Source: Petrosia ficiformis (taxonomy: Eukaryota > Porifera > Demospongiae > Haplosclerida > Petrosiidae). Taken from it: a stretch of DNA of 64,000 nucleotides. The DNA lies in assembly GCA_947044365.1 (NCBI GenBank), contig OX345638.1:340001-404000 (forward strand), read 5' to 3'. Positions 62,401 through 64,000 of the stretch are shown one piece after another; positions within the stretch are counted from its first letter, which is position 1; each line of letters opens with the position of its first letter. The position numbers and the translations under genes are program-made. The notes beneath the pieces are model-generated. The model did not search any database, was not told where the DNA came from, and saw only the letters and a program-made list of their open reading frames with translations.

Positions 62401-64000
62401 AATATTAGACCACACCCACCAGATATGACATCATAATGACTTACCGCCACAACAGACTCAAAAGGAGGAGGTGGGTTTTTATTACGACATAAGTTTGATA
62501 TTGTCCATGTGACATTTTGTAGTAAACTAGCCTAAAACAAGAAAAACAGGTTTATAAATGAGATAGTCAGTACAGTTGTCCAGCAAAATACTTTAGAAAA
62601 ATACTCTATTCTCTGCTATTCGGCCATTTTTTCCTGGAAGCCAACTAAATGTGGTATCTAGGAGGAGGAGCATTAACAGGTCTTCATGGATACCAAATTT
62701 CATTGGCTTCCTGCACAAAATGGCCGAATAGCGAGTATTGGAAGGTAAGCATTTGTTCAAAATTATTACACGCCATAAGTGAGGCTTTGGATAGTAAATG
62801 CACAGAAAGATGAAGTGGCAATGTAAAATGATGAACAAGTCTATTCACATGATATGATGACTTTATATGTACTATAGTATATAGTTTAATGTCATAAGGT
62901 TAATACATGATTATACTGTAACTCAATAACTTATATGTACTATAGTGTATAGTTTAAATGTCATAAGGTTAATACATGATTATACTGTAACTCAATAATG
63001 AAGCAATGGATTGAAATTTGACATAGACAAAAAAGAACAGGAAGGATAATTATATGAAAATGGTGCAAGTAAAGAGATTGCTGGTTCCTTCCAAACTAAA
63101 ACTATTTGAGGTCATGATGAACTGAACAAGAATAGACAATCACAAATATTAATAAAGATCTCACTGGAGTTGAGTCATTGACAAATCTTAACAGAGGTTG
63201 GATGATGCCAGCATTGATAACAAAGTCTCTACACTCCGGTCCGTCCCCTGTGATATTACCAAGAGCCCAAACAGCTTGCTCACAAACATTGAGATGCTCT
63301 GATGATAGTAACATTATTAATATCGGAACTGCTCCTATAAAAAGAGATAAATGTTTTAAAACCAATACAGTGTTACTAATAATAGTAACATACAGATGTA
63401 CATGTATGACCAATGTTACTATTAATAGTACCACACAATATTGATAACACTAATAATAGTAACATACACATGTACATGTATGACCAATGTTACTATTAAT
63501 AGTACCACACAATACTGATAACACTAATAACAGTAACATACATGTACACATGTACATGTACATGTATGACCAACGTTACAATAGTGAAATGACTAATGTT
63601 CTAAAAATAGTAACATAACTAATGTTCTAATAATAGTAACATGACTAATGTTCTAATAATAGTAACAACTAATGTTCTAAAAATAGTAACACGACTGTTG
63701 TTCTAATAATAACAACTAATGTTCCAATAATAGTAACAACTAATGTTATAAAATAGTAACACGACTGTTGTTCTAATAATAACACAACAAATGTTCTAAT
63801 AATAGTAACATACCACATTGTACAACTGTCTTAGTTTGCATTGATGTCCCAGATGCAATATTTGTTAACGCCCACGCAGCCTCAAACTGGAGGACAGAAC
63901 TATAAGAGAGATTCTCAATTAATGAACAGAAATTAACGATCTTTATCTGACTTACTCATCAAGACTTAAACATTCAACTAGTATGGGAACCAGTCCAACA
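56494..64000 (-). CDS. KPNA4: Importin alpha, KPNA3/KPNA4 class (5' partial)
   Basis: Nuclear import adaptor that binds classical NLS cargo in its armadillo groove and importin beta through an N-terminal IBB domain. Exons: 64000-63956 (cut by window edge), 63899-63814, 63334-63165, 62531-62445, 62384-62277, 61649-61581, 61230-61102, 60452-60276, 59230-58976, 56586-56494. Phases agree. ARM-repeat signatures: [120 protein letters not shown]. The W...N ladder of NLS-binding residues is intact. NKNPPPP and [10 protein letters not shown] are typical of KPNA3/4 rather than KPNA1 or KPNA2. It ends GGGFKF. IBB and first ARM repeats lie beyond the right edge. Paralogue symbol is approximate. Confidence 0.95.
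57305..57525. mobile_element. Dispersed repeat, copy 2 of an inverted pair
   Basis: Reverse-complement partner of 31776-31994, in the last KPNA intron. Shared words include TTGTTAATTGGCTCAAGATG and CCATTGGCCCAAAG. It is followed at 57540-57610 by a fragment related to 62650-62780. Confidence 0.8.
58030..58262. mobile_element. MITE-like element, copy 4
   Basis: Opens AGTGTTGTTTTAGTTTGACA and is collinear over about 200 bp with 7727-7976, including ATTAGGCTTACTAAAAGGGT. Confidence 0.78.
58640..58930. repeat. Satellite of TTAGTAAGGTATTGTGAGTT units in KPNA
   Basis: About six copies of the same 45-bp unit as 20640-21105, same orientation, in the last KPNA intron near the exon at 58976. Confidence 0.92.
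59240..60190. repeat. GATA/TACATG minisatellite with GATAAAGGAATAGATAGATA units
   Basis: About 22 copies of a 40-50 bp unit GATGGATAAAGGAATAGATA + (GATA)n + CATACATGTACATA fill the KPNA intron 59231-60275. The 350-codon minus frames here are artefacts. Confidence 0.95.
60470..61075. repeat. 32-bp minisatellite GGTTAATGGATCAATGGATG
   Basis: About eighteen copies of GGTTAATGGATCAATGGATG + GATTAAGTGTTA in the next KPNA intron. Confidence 0.94.
62000..62215. repeat. 62-bp repeat ATCACATGATAAACATGTGA in a KPNA intron
   Basis: Three to four copies of AATCACATGATAAACATGTG + ACTATCAGCTCTATAGCATATA + TACATATAGTGT, part of a wider cluster of CACATG/CATGTG words. Confidence 0.85.
62600..62740. mobile_element. 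Fold-back element with GCTATTCGGCCATTTT arms
   Basis: CTATTCGGCCATTTTTTCCTGGAAGCCAA (62618-62646) is the near-exact reverse complement of TTGGCTTCCTGCACAAAATGGCCGAATAG (62703-62731). A related single arm occurs at 57560-57595. Confidence 0.75.
62870..63115. repeat. Dispersed repeat, copy B
   Basis: Partner of 22664-22945: two internal GTTTAATGTCATAAGGTTAA units then the shared AAAAAAGAACAGGAAGGATA tail. It lies in a KPNA intron. Confidence 0.85.
63395..63810. repeat. Short AATAGTAACA repeats in a KPNA intron
   Basis: Two copies of a 90-bp block containing CATGTATGACCAATGTTACT, then many short units AACTAATGTTCTAATAATAG. Confidence 0.85.

Overview
This is a eukaryotic, intron-rich, AT-rich and gene-dense stretch, almost certainly from an early-branching animal and most likely a sponge. 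The grounds are a PRD-class ARX-like homeobox gene, a NALCN-type four-domain channel and a SEFIR-domain (IL-17-receptor-type) receptor, all typical of Metazoa. These sit with very short intergenic distances, GT-AG introns of about 40-60 nt in the housekeeping genes, and introns stuffed with tetranucleotide arrays. The species cannot be fixed from the sequence alone.

Twelve protein-coding genes are supported, in order. (1) NALCN sodium-leak channel, minus, 3' part off the left edge. (2) A small Tim chaperone (TIMM10B-like), minus. (3) A ubiquitin-specific protease with a RING-like insert, plus, 9129-16753. (4) EBP sterol delta8-delta7 isomerase, minus. (5) RAB6, plus. (6) UBE2G2, minus. (7) NSE4 kleisin of SMC5/6, plus. 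(8) RCE1 CAAX protease, minus, single exon. (9) A SEFIR-domain type I receptor, minus. (10) POLA1, the DNA polymerase alpha catalytic subunit, plus, spanning 34150-52005. (11) An ARX-like homeobox gene, minus. (12) Importin alpha of the KPNA3/4 class, minus, 5' part off the right edge. For ten of them I stitched exons by hand; splice phases agree across every junction I checked, and seven complete multi-exon models close at a whole number of codons.

Four gene pairs are head to head with very short start-to-start spacers: TIM/USP 128 bp, EBP/RAB6 18 bp, UBE2G2/NSE4 93 bp, receptor/POLA1 204 bp. Each probably shares a bidirectional promoter. The POLA1 spacer has a consensus E2F site next to the start codon. 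Functionally the genes are unrelated housekeeping and signalling loci. Two touch ubiquitin (USP, UBE2G2), two touch protein prenylation (RAB6 as substrate, RCE1 as CAAX protease) and two touch genome replication or repair (POLA1, NSE4).

Most of the remaining sequence is repeat: (TATG)n, (GGAT)n, (GATA)n and TACATG arrays; minisatellites with 22-87 bp units; a MITE-like family with TIR AGTGTTGTTTTAGT whose core has expanded into a 1.6 kb satellite inside POLA1; a hAT-like non-autonomous element; and several dispersed or fold-back elements present in two copies.

The most interesting points are: four in-frame tandem copies of a POLA1 intron/exon boundary with period exactly 87 nt; a RAB6 whose CXC prenylation motif depends on a last splice event; a USP carrying a degenerate RING finger inside its catalytic domain; and a complete SEFIR receptor.
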